Source: Baylisascaris procyonis (lineage: Eukaryota > Nematoda > Chromadorea > Rhabditida > Ascarididae). Taken from it: 64,000 nucleotides of DNA. This document shows positions 1 to 11,203 of the stretch, in pieces (the first letter of the stretch is position 1; each line of letters opens with the position of its first letter). A program made the translations under genes and the position numbers. The notes under the pieces are model-generated. The model had not been told where the DNA came from, ran no database searches, and saw nothing but the letters and a program-made list of their open reading frames with translations. The stretch lies in the NCBI GenBank assembly GCA_037389465.1, contig JAZARR010000123.1, positions 62,001 through 126,000 on the forward strand. The letters are read 5' to 3'.

Positions 1-279
1 GTCATGCACATAAAACATTGTGTGATTGAGGATAATTTTTGTGCAACTATAACTGTCTAGTGACTCTTGAAATTGTTCCTCTACAATCGATGTTAAGATT
101 TATGGATAATGTTTTTGATGGAATGATTGGCTGTTGTGTTTATAGTACGGACAATTCGGTCTCATCTCATTATATTTTTATTTTCACCTTATCGCATTCA
201 TTTTTATACCCCGTTCATTCCCTTCCCTCTCGCCCTGTCCTATTCTAGAATTTAGGAGGATATATGGGATGAATTTCAG

Positions 280-1183
280 GCCATTTATGAGCTAAATTTA
301 CCGCGTGTTATTGTTCGCACAGACTCGGACTACGTTTGTCGATGTATCGCCAAATATTTTAATTTCTGGAAGCAAAGCGACTTCTGCAAAGCAAATGGCG
401 ATAAGGTGAAGTATGCAGATGAGCTTCAGGAACTCGATCGCTTACTTAGTATGATTGAGGTGAGCATTTATTGATATTTTCTTATTATTACTATTATTCC
501 ACTCGATATGTTTATGTGTCTAGTTTTGAAAGTGGTTCGTTTTCTTCATAGGTGGAGAGTGGAGGGGGGAGGGGGGGGGGACGAAGAAGGGAAAGAGGAA
601 GGGAAGGGAGGATGAAAGAAGAGATGGTTCGGTTTTCATGAGGTAACTCTAACGCTTTCAGGCAATGGGCGAGTAGTCTGTATTGCAGTAATGCTCTAGA
701 CCTCTGAGATGAGGCCTCGGCACTTAACATTTGAGAACCATCAAATGAAGTATGTCTTTTCCTTTGCCTTAGAACTTTCACTCGGCATACCTGGAAGTCA
801 ATTTCCAGGCCGTCAAAGTTCTGCATCATTCGATCCTTGCTTTCCAATCCCTGAGGACTCAAGTTGACCTCCAGAAAGGCGTTGTTGTGTGTTGCTTTTC
901 TGTTTTCTCACTTATCTATTCGAAGAGTGCCATTTGCGCTCCAAGAGTCCGTTTTCGATGGCGTCAGATAACGAATAGTTTCAGGCACTCAAGAGATAAT
1001 TATCTTTAAGAGATTTTCAGAAGTAAGATACTTTCAGGCCAAAGTGGAATTCGTCCCTAAGAATAAACCGGATGTGGGAAACTGGGTATTTCATAAACTC
1101 AAGCAGAAGCCAGCTTATGGTAAACAAGGTATCCTTTTTGAATTTTTGGAAGCATTAGTTGCGCGTAATAGTATTTCGCATTT

Positions 1184-1214
<31 letters not shown>

Positions 1215-4200
1215 ACCGAATGTAACAAATTGCGAATGTCGTGAAAACTTTTCGAGGAGAAGGGAATGGGGATTTGCTGAGCGATTAGAGAATTATGTTG
1301 TTATGGGATTTATTGTCGTTAATTTCATTTTAATATTAATCTATAGTTTCAAAGACACAGTAAAGAATATTTTGCCTCACTTTTATTTTCCTTTTACTTT
1401 TTTGTTAATGAATGAAATTACTCTTCATTGGTGATGAATTTTGTCATTGCTGAAAAATGGAATTTGTAATCTATAATGATTGGTTTTTGTGCGGTGACGA
1501 TAGTTGAATAGTGATACAAGAATATGTCTCAATGATAAAACACCCAACTGTTGTATCTAGGGGAGGGGGTTGATTCGTTCCCACCCTGTAGCCTTTGTAT
1601 CAACGTGACGTATGTATATTTCACTGACTATTTTAATCCGTGGCTTGATTACCTTATCTAGTCACTATCCAAGGTGATGTCAGGGTTCTTTTGCAAACCA
1701 GTTTGGGGTCTTGATCTTAATCCATAAATCAGCATTTGAAATTGTGCTGTTCATAGCTTATGTTCAAGGATTCATAGGTTTTTTGAGACATAGGTATGAT
1801 CTTGTCTGATTTCACGATTCTCATTTAGACTCCAGTAATATCGAAATAGGGGTTGTATTCAACAGGGTGGAGTTGCCATGCGGATATGTGCTTTTATCTC
1901 AGCGGAACTCCTAAGGTGAATATGTGATGCCAGTTTTTAAGATGTCGAATGGTTGGCTCAATCAACGTCTTCATTGTCTGCAGGGGATACCTCAGTCGAT
2001 CCCGATAGGTAGGCAAATTGTTTGACGTCGAAAGCGACACACTTATTCACGACCTTATCTCATTTGCGTGTAGTTTTCCAGAAATATAAAGTGGAAAAGC
2101 TTCGTATTCTGAGTTTGTTAGTGTTGCTGTCAGCAAAATGTTTGATTTTATTCATAAATTCTACCTAAAAGACTATCTCGTTTTCACAATTATTTTGTGT
2201 TAACTTCGATTTCAAGCCTTTGGTTCACAGCACTTCAAGTTCCAGGAAAAGGGAGGGGACTAATTATGTGAGGGACCGCATTTCTGAGTGTTCCGTTTAG
2301 AATGATGTTTTGGGAAAGAGAAATGGTGAGGGGAATTACATTCAGTAAATATTTGAGCAAAAGTATGCCTCCAAATTAGTTTCTTACGATATGCCACAAT
2401 GCTGTTTGAAATCTCGACGTTCATTGATGCGCTGTTTAGCTCATTATAAATGCCCGCAATGTAATACAATGTATTATCGAGTGAGATTTTTCATTTTGTA
2501 TTTTATTTACCCATCATGGTTTATGTATTATAATAAAACGTTCCTGTTCCTTTAGAAACGTTTATACAGATTTAATGTTATGTTCTATTGGGGTGCATTA
2601 TGTTAACCTACTTCAGCAATTTACATCGTTTGCAGCATTATCGAAAATTTTTCTAAATTATTACTGAAAACGGAATAGAGTTCCGAAAATATAATGGGTC
2701 GCTGCTAGCGATGCTTTCTTTGAGTTAAAAATAGTTTGATGGAATGTGCTTTGCTGATATGCCTGCAGTGATAAGGTGTTTATAATAACCCATCGGCGTG
2801 TTGATGTTGGTTTAGAAACAGTGATATAGTTGCTTATTCATCCACGGGGCGGTATCGTTGCCCCGATAGCCAGTAAGTATCGTTGGACGAGGTGTAGAAC
2901 GTGTTTCAAAGTTTTACTAAGCTCGTGTAGGTGGATGGTAAAGATGTAGTTGAGCATAACATCGGTGTGATTCGTGAGGTTTGCACAGCATTGGTATGTT
3001 GTGTAGGGATGGTGCCAAATTGCACAGCTTATGGTGATTCGAATCGGACTTTCGCGAAGAACCTGTCTTATTCGGATCCATTTTCGATGTTATTTATGAA
3101 CGTTCAAATTCTTTGTTCTCGTTTAATCGTCCTTAGTTTCGACCTTTCCTCTTCCCTCTTCTCGACTTTGCCCTTTTCTTTACTTAAAATCATCTTGATG
3201 GTATCTTCCCTTTTTAACCGTTCAATGTCTCTAATTTGTTAACGAAAGCATGACACATCTTTTTCTTGAATTTCTCTGAGGTCTTTCAATTTAATTTTCT
3301 GAGGAGGCATTGATATTTGTGTCTTAGGTGTCTAATAATTTCTTGTTCTGATAGCATAACATCTCACAAAACGTGGCACTTTTGTCGATCTGACGTTTTT
3401 ATTTTGTATTGATGGGACCCGTTGTTTCTTTGCATAGGTCTTCGTTTATGATATCATATATGCTGCTTGCAATCAGAATATCTTTGAAAACAAAAGAATA
3501 TCTTTGGTTAGCTGATTTCATTCATCCCTTACAACGCATCCCATACATCTTTTATAGCTCTACTGTGGCGTACACTTGTGGCGTATTTCGAGACACAGAT
3601 TTACGTGGTGAGCCATTCACTCGTGCTGGACTGGGTGTTTACTGGCTAGATAAACCGGAAAACAACGTGAGTCGACGACTTTCGATGTTTCCGGTCACAT
3701 TGTTTCGCTCACAACTTCAGGCGATCATTGCTGCTCTTGAACAGGTACACTCGATTGGTTTCTCTGATGTAGCTTATCACTTTTACTTATACCGTTTATT
3801 CTGAGGATTATACGATAGAGTATTCCTTCTCTTTGTTCGAAATTTTTGTTTATTCAAATTCTCACCAAATTATTTCATCATTGCCTAGCTAAGTCGTTTG
3901 CTTTCTCTCTACATATCCCCCTGTAAAATACAAGAATCTACTCGGCTTTTAGGTTCACGTTTTCAGTAGTCACCCTTCATGCTTGACGGGGTTACTTCGA
4001 ACACATATTATTTGTAAAGGTTTCATTTTCCGATATAGTTGATCGATGGCTGCGATTTGCACGTAGCTGTTGGAAGTTTTTGTTGTATTTTTAGAGGGGC
4101 AAGTATGAGGGCGTGAATGATCTTTTGGACAAATTTGAGAGTTTTGATCCACCATATATCTGAGCGAATGACAAGGTCCATGATATTGCGACTTTGCAGG

Positions 4201-7200
4201 CAGTCGAAGGTAAATATACGAGTGTTATAGTGCGAACTGATAGCAGGACGTTTTTGAAGTATTTTCGAAGAGAGTGGAGGAAAGCGGATGGTAGCCTCGT
4301 AAGGAATTATCCTCAATATCTGAGAATAATTGATCTGGCTTGTAGATTAAAGGTTGGTTTTTAGAGTGCCGATTGAATTGACGGTCCCGATGTGGACTGT
4401 AAAGCATTATTAGAGTGATATAGCATTGTTGGATAGGCGAACTTGATGAACTCATGCGCAAGGATTTCTCCGACTCCCTGCATGAAAGAAGTTAGCTCCA
4501 GTTCTTTGATGTGATGCGGAATAAAATATCTCATGATGAAAAAATTTGTGAAGTCGTGCTCTTTAGCTTCTGAATATTTCAAGCAAGTGGTGTGGTCCAA
4601 GACATCTTCTAGTATCCCTACAATTCCTGTTTTCTGCAGAGCCTCTGGGGAACCGACAAGTTGAGTATTATCCCTCCTCTCCTCACTTCTGTCTATGCTG
4701 TTTCGGACAAATTGCATTCTTGACGGGGCGCAGGAAGTGGTTTCATCCTCGCAAGCCAAAAGTGGTCGGAAGCACATCTTACCGGAGTGTCATCTTTTGC
4801 ATAGCGTTATAGTAGTTATGGTTCTTTTTGTGGAGGGCGATAGAGATGTGCTTAAAATCTCATTAGGAAGGAGTCTCTTGACAATTGCTCACTGACGTGT
4901 AACTTGTGCTTCTGTGAAACGAATAAATTTTACAGGTGAAGTTTGAGTACGCAGGTGAACAATGCAAAGCGCAAGAGGAGGCGTTTATTTTGGCCGAAGA
5001 TGGTATGAGCCAGCCGATGGTCAACGAGGCGAAGAGATTGCTGAGACGTGGTGTTAGTGATCCTAGTGGATCGACAATTCAATCCTGGAAAGTTGTTGTC
5101 GATTCGAACGAAGGTGATTGGACCGGGTAGGTACTACGAAGCTATTGATACAGGTATTAGAAAGTTGGATGTAACCGAGAAATGTAATGGCGATGAAATG
5201 TGGCCGGCCGTATCTCAATGAAGTGCATGGCGTTTTAAGTCGTGTGTGGCCGGTATCGTTTAGCTGAGAACTGTTTCTATACTGTTATTATATGTCGTAG
5301 TTGATGATATTGCGGGGATTCACGCCGTATTGTGGGAAAAGGGCTGAAAATTATGGAGAGGGTGATGGCGAAATTGTGAGCGGAGCGAATATGGAAGCAC
5401 AAGAGAGAGGTACATTGATGCCTGAAAAATCTGCTGTATGAAACCTCCTTATAACTTCATCGGCGTCAACCATATTTGCCAGCTGCGGGACCTATTGGTT
5501 TGTGACTGTTTAACTGTATTCCTCTCGCAGTGAGCTGTTGCATTTACTCTGATGTATTTTCCCCATTTGATATGTGATTCTGTATAGACCAGATCCAACG
5601 GAACAAACTCACTACCTTTCTTTGATGAAAATGGTTTTTTTTTTTTTTGCTTTATGGTGGTCGACATGTAAAGAAAACTTACTCTTTACCAAGGCTTTAA
5701 ATAATGGAGGTACCAAGGTTACCCTGTTGCTAGTAATATTTTTCTGGGCGATATATAGTAAAGGCTTCCCTCAAGGTAACTTTAATCTTGCGATCTAACA
5801 ATAGTTTGAAGGGTTTACCTTTTTAATTGGATCTTTGATTCGACATTTTGAGGTTTGTTCTAAGAGGGCCATATCAAGCAGTTTTCAGCGTCGATCGAGT
5901 CTGTCTACTAAGCGAAATAGATCCTGAGGAAAAGCGAGGCATGTATTGCGTTTTCTGGGATGGAGAAAGTGGTCACCTGAGTACAACTGGTTGGGTGCAA
6001 AATGTAAAGCGGCCCGGATACCTTGCCCTGCAAAAGGCACTTATCCTGGCGCTGGAACAGGTAAGCAACATTTATATCAGAAGGAGCAATTCTAATTATG
6101 TCCTCTATCATTTCGATCTGCGTAATGCAGTTTGACGCAACGAGGGAAAGCTTGTTTGGTTGTTAGCGCCAAAGAGTTTTTTTTTTTTTAAATTCCTTGA
6201 GGCAGGCAGATAACAAAGAAGTCTACTCGAGTTGCTATCTTCTTGGTAAATTTATCACTTAATATTCTGAAAAAAATCCTTGTTCTTTTTGGTCAAAACC
6301 CTGGCTTTGAGCCTAAACAGTGGCATAATAACACGAAAGAGCATTACAACACAACATATTAATGCGCTATGGGAGTATATGCAATTGTAACATGCTGTAC
6401 TGTAATAGGCATCCGTCGAAATGGGGTATACTCTAGGAGGGAATGAGCAAGAAACCTGCACATGACAATCTTCCTTCATTTCCCCCTCACCTTCTGTATT
6501 CCTCTTGCCATCCCATCTTAGTTGAGTGTTATTTCCTTGAACACGCATCGCATTATTCCCCTTCCTTCGCCATCTTACACGTTAGTCAACTGTATAAATG
6601 TGCTATGAAATGCACCCCTTGCATATAGGTGCTTTTGCTAGTGCAGACCTATTTCCGTTTCGGACAATAAATCCAGTTCATTCTGTCATATTGAGGAAGA
6701 AGCAGCAAGGGCGAGAAGCATCAAAAATTTCGTTTATAGCGCCTTTATTTAGCGAGTTCACCGTATTCAGTAGTTCTAGCTTCGGTTGGGATCTTTCTTA
6801 ATCATCTGTTGCACTAAGGTTCATGAACTTTCTAGATAAAATTTGGAGTGGAATTCCAGCAACATCGGGAGGCCATCTTAAGTTTCTAATTTTCTTCCTT
6901 GCATGTGTCTGTGTAATTGCCTTCACTTTCTCTTACGTCAAAATAAGAAGGAGTGCGTTAGATTTGTCTCGATCGATGAGTACCGTTTCTACGGAACCAA
7001 TCGGGGACATCCGAGGATCTTATGCCTCCTGATACTCTCTTGTTGCGGAATAAAGAAAACCTTTAAATGTCTCATTGAGTATCTGAATCCCTTAATTTGT
7101 GAGAATAATTTCATAGTAGTACTCTATGCTATGAAACGCTTGATAGGCCTTAGAAAGTGGTCGAAAGCGAATGATTGTTCGCATGGGCACTGTTCGCCTA

Positions 7201-8915
7201 TTGAAAACGGTGATTGAATGGATTCCACAATGGCGACGAAATCAGTGGACAAATTCGCTGAGGAAACCAATTGCAAACGCCGATCATTGGAAGCATCTCG
7301 ACGAGCTCATGCAGAATATCGAGGTTTGCTAAGCAGTGGTCTTTATTTTCTTCGATCTAAATGTCTGCCCCTTTTTTTGAGTCCTTAAGTTTTTGCGAGT
7401 TACTATTTTCGTAGCTAACTCCAATTTATATTTACTTCCCACCGTATCTTCAATAACCGTTGCTTATCTGCGAGGAAGTGGAGAATTCAGAATCGTTATT
7501 GTAAACATCAACAACCTCAACAGTCAATACAACAATTTGAACAATCTCAGCGTTCTGAATAACATTTTGAGCGCCTTACGAGGTAATAATAACTCGAATA
7601 ATAACGGTAATTGGAATAGCAATAATAAATGCGACAATAATAAGAGCAACATAGGCAACGGTAATAGCAACTGGGACAATAACAACAGTATCAAGTGGAG
7701 TAGTATTCTGAACCGAAATAGGAACATATGAGAATGGAGGGAAGGGGGGGGGGGGGGGCTACGTGACGGAGTATGATCGCATCAACTTTACCCGATATAA
7801 TGGATGTCTTCACATTCCTCCTGATGAGATGTTGAAATTACTTCATTCATCTGTTTGTGCAGTGAGGCTGAAATTGCGATCAGATCGACTGATTGCATCA
7901 AGTGATGTTGTTCATCGATTTCTGCTGTAAGGCGTGGATGTATTTTATGATTGATGATCTGTTTTCATTTGTGAATGGTGGCTAAATATGATGGAATATG
8001 ACGTTCAAAGATGCTCTTTTCACTTTTTTTTTTTATTTGCGGTTTTGAAACTGCCTGGAGTTTTATTTTCAAAATGTATATCTGAATCGTTCATCGGCTG
8101 TCCTATAATAACTTTAGTTCATTCACATATGCAAAGAATTGTTGCCGTGAATTTAGTATTTATTTCATTTTGTTTATTTTAAACTTCAAATGTTTTTCTA
8201 AGTTTGCGAGCATGGATATTCCTTAAGCAAGATTTTTCCCATTCCATAAATTAAACAGTTGAAATTCCGATTTTGCGAAACATATTCTGGAGGGGATGTA
8301 TTGACACACAATAGAGTTTTTAAAATAAAGAAGTAACTGATAGTTTTTTAGCACATTATTCGCTTTTTTTATTGCATGCACGAAATCTGATGGTGGATAC
8401 AACGTCTTTGCGCTATTTTGAAGAAAGGGATTCATTTTTTGTCATGAAGGTGGTGACTGGACGTTGAAAGTTGAAGGGAGGAACAGCCATTGACCTGAGA
8501 ATTTTGTATCCTCTATGGAGAGCAGGGAATGTAGATTGTTTGAAAGGTTCAGAAACGGTAGAAATAATATCGTACCACTATTGATGCCTTCTATTACTGC
8601 GCCATTGCTGAGCGTTCACCTTGTAAGGGTATTTGGCCGCATGGTACAATAACAGGTGTTCATAATTATCCAATATACAAAAGTTCGATTACCGGTGATG
8701 CTGTGGTTTGCCTATAATTTAATGTGTTTGCCTTTAAAGTTTTCTTAAAATGATTGTTTCTAATGTTTTTTAAATGGATGTTTCTCTCTAATTTGTTTAT
8801 TTTGCAGATAAAGTGGGAGTACAGCGATTCTACGGAAGTGAACGACGAATTGAAAGCAGTAGATGCTCGTGCAAAAGAATATCTGCAGAAAAATTTTGTA
8901 AACAAAGGGTCATGA
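280..8915 (+). CDS. Triple RNase H1-like domain protein, catalytically degenerate (5' partial)
   Basis: Exons read from splice sites and phase: 280-459, 1038-1119 (or 1128), a 25-base exon 1984-2008, 3558-3744, 4200-4352, 4936-5126, 5853-6060, about 7168-7323, 8808-8915 (stop TGA). The product carries three consecutive type-1 RNase H folds. Domain 1 starts upstream of the window. Recognisable pieces are VIVRTDSDYV (exon 280) and VIVRTDSRTF (exon 4200), GLGVYWLDKPENN followed by IIAALEQ (exon 3558), and EWIPQWRRNQW plus LDELMQNIE (exon 7168). RNase H1 cleaves RNA in RNA-DNA hybrids with four acidic residues. Here most are gone: domain 2 has Cys for the first Asp and Gln for the Glu; domain 3 has Val, Leu and Gly at the first three; domain 1 keeps the TDS Asp but has lost the last one. 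I infer a hybrid-binding or structural role. The 5' edge of exon 7168 and the exact end of exon 1038 are uncertain; other phases agree. Family call is firm, function is inference. Confidence 0.72.
1180..1213. repeat. (TTTA)n microsatellite
   Basis: About eight TTTA units inside an intron of the RNase H-like gene. Confidence 0.9.
7393..7731 (+). repeat. AAY-rich asparagine-coding low-complexity tract
   Basis: An open frame rich in AAT/AAC codons (mostly Asn with Ser, Leu, Gly) lies in the intron between the last two RNase H exons. It is followed at 7744-7758 by an uninterrupted G run. The opposite strand reads as Leu-rich. The flanking RNase H exons join in phase without it and no splice site pair brackets it well. 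I read it as expanded trinucleotide repeat in an intron rather than protein. Confidence 0.5.
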
Positions 8916-9785
8916 TTTTTCGTTTGATTGGTTGATCACCTGAAGGGGGCTTGCTCAGAGAGGAAAAGGGCGATTATTACCCGAAAAAATTTTATGTGGT
9001 ATGTAGGGTCAAAAGATTATATACAATGAGAAAAATTAATGGAAGTGAAAGATAAGTAGGACGGGATGGTTATACTAATGGGCCTTTGTCTCACCGAACA
9101 CTCGTCCGATACGGAGTCATAGATTTCTTTTTGCATAGTCGACGGATCCATTTAAGGCGTTATGGGATGTTTTTAGTGTAGTTGGTCATATTGAAACTTT
9201 TATTTTCCTTTCTTTTTTTTGACGGTTTTTTATTCTCTTTCCATACTCAACTGAGGTGCTTTGTTTTTAGACTGTGAATGGAACAATTTTTATGCTTCTG
9301 TAGTTTTTCTTTAATTCTCGAACGAAAAAAAAACGGTGAGGGAATTTAAAGAGAAAAAATCCAGCAAGAGTAATGTTTTTTCTTATATGATTTGTTCGTT
9401 TTACTTCCTGGTAGATGACTCATAAAGTCGCATTTTTGGCATTCTTTTATAAATTTGTTGACTTATGTGAGGCAAAAACGCAGATATATTTCACTTGATA
9501 TGTATGGTTGCCTTTTTGTTGATAATATTGGGAATTATTTTACAAATTTGATGATAAAGGGATATTGTTTTCTGTTTTGCTTTCTTTCGATGTGCTTTCT
9601 TGATATCTATGCTGAGAATTTGAAATTTCTAAACGACAGGTTCATATTTTCGATTTCATTGTTTTTTATAGTTTTAAAGAGTCTTTCATTTTTAATCTTT
9701 TTTCGCCTTGGGCATATGCAACAATGCAATGTGTACTCTTTATCGGGTTCATTTGCACAATGCACAGCTCAACTCTCATGTCGTA

Positions 9786-9843
<58 letters not shown>

Positions 9844-11203
9844 GACTCTATCTATAAAAGTTGTACAGTACTGTATTTTTGGGAGGGAAAAAAAGGAACA
9901 AGGATTGTAATAAAATGAAACGTCGAGGTTTTCCTGCGTCGTATGTTGTTCCCTTCCGTTTCAGCTGAATTCTTTATAATCGCCTTGTTCATCCATTCTT
10001 GTTGCATCCTTTGTGTTTAATTGTCTGCTGTGAAATTCGTCCGTGCGTTGCTGATGAGGGTGATTGGATTTCTTATGTTGAACGATGCTTCGTGAGTAAA
10101 GAAATCGTTATTATGGTGATGCTTGAGATTAGTGCCGGAATAATGTACTGCTTAGAGATGATCTTCGATCCTTATAATAAAGCGATCCGGCAGTTCGCAT
10201 TTCGGCGAGTTCGATGGGTAATCCAAGCAAAGTTAAAGATATAGCGAGAATCAAGGCTAATTAAGTGAGCAAATAGGCGTGTAGTTGAATAAGCAATTTC
10301 TTTCGGGGACAGTCTGGAATGAAAGGATACAGAGCATAAGGAACAGGGAATTTCCGTTGAGGAACAGTCCAGACTAAAAGGATCTAGACGAATTGGTCAA
10401 AGGTGGCAGTTTTATAGGTGAACAAGTCAACTACTGCAACTGCTAATAGAAATAGCCAATAATATGAAACAAATAGCGATAATGCCTCTAAAGTATTTTA
10501 TCTGTCATCCCTGTACGATTGATTCATCTAATGATATTCAAATTCTTCTTTTCACGGATGATTGACTTATGTGGTGATTATTTCCACGGTTAATTAGAGT
10601 GGAGTGTAAAATTTGCATTCATTCACTTGCATTGCTTACAATCTTGACCTGGTCTTGTCTGAATATTCGATAGGCGTGTAGTTGAAGGAGGCGGTCAGTA
10701 GACGATGGCTGATAATGAAGTGGAGGCTGCGCAAGGACGTGGTGCTGCGGAACATAGAAGTGGGCACTGTTTCTTTCATGTATTTTCAACGATGATGGAT
10801 AATCAATCGTTGGGGAATACTATCTGTCCATCTTCATAATCTTGAAAATGGCTTTGTCTTGAATAAGATGGTGGATGTACTCTGCATATATTCAGCAGAG
10901 ATTATTACGGTCTTGCACCTTACCGGTTTCAATTTAATTATTCGCTTGCCTACATCATTTGTTCTCGTTAAATTGGTTGAAGAAAGGGATATGCTGAACA
11001 GGATGCGATCAAGGAGGTGATGGGCAAAATTGGAGGTTGTTTTGTTCTTCGGATTACGTTGTAGTAATCGTTGAAGTGGGGGAACGAGATAGGCGAGGTG
11101 GATGCTTACAAATTTGAATTTAGCCTGAGGTATCAAGCTATTCGTTTGGTTCTTCTTCATCGTCAACCTAAAATTACTTCTTCACCATTCGCCTCAATCC
11201 GAG
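8916..11203. other. Intergenic region with a microsatellite and one possible first exon
   Basis: No recognisable exon except a possible start at 10704, where ATG opens an acidic then Gly/Arg stretch (MADNEVEAAQGRG) followed by candidate donors. It could be the first exon of the large downstream gene, but the splice phase to the next exon could not be fixed. An (AT)n array occupies 9787-9840. Confidence 0.35.
9787..9840. repeat. (AT)n microsatellite
   Basis: About 27 perfect AT dinucleotides. Overlapping open frames are Tyr-Ile repeats made by the array, not genes. Confidence 0.95.

Noticed and set aside
512..862. 116-codon minus-strand ORF with a Pro-rich end
   Set aside because: It is antisense in an intron and its Pro/Leu run comes from a G/A-rich low-complexity stretch at 550-620.
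1545..1600. Possible B-box-like string (GGTTGATTCGTTCCCACCC)
   Set aside because: No cloverleaf could be drawn with the upstream sequence; a tRNA-derived SINE remnant is possible but unsupported.
2931..2996. Possible extra exon (VDGKDVVEHNIGVIRE) after GTGTAG
   Set aside because: Phase 0 entry does not fit the phase 1 exit of exon 1038; the 25-base exon at 1984 links the flanking exons correctly without it.
6823..7032. 69-codon ORF with a hydrophobic segment (MNFLDKIWSGIP start)
   Set aside because: It lies in an RNase H gene intron, has no splice partner and no known family; a single hydrophobic stretch is common in T-rich DNA. It could be a nested small gene, but support is too thin.
9455..9918. 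Long ORFs with Tyr-Ile repeats (also at 18538-18825, 31417-31725, 58685-59056)
   Set aside because: They are translations of (AT)n microsatellites.
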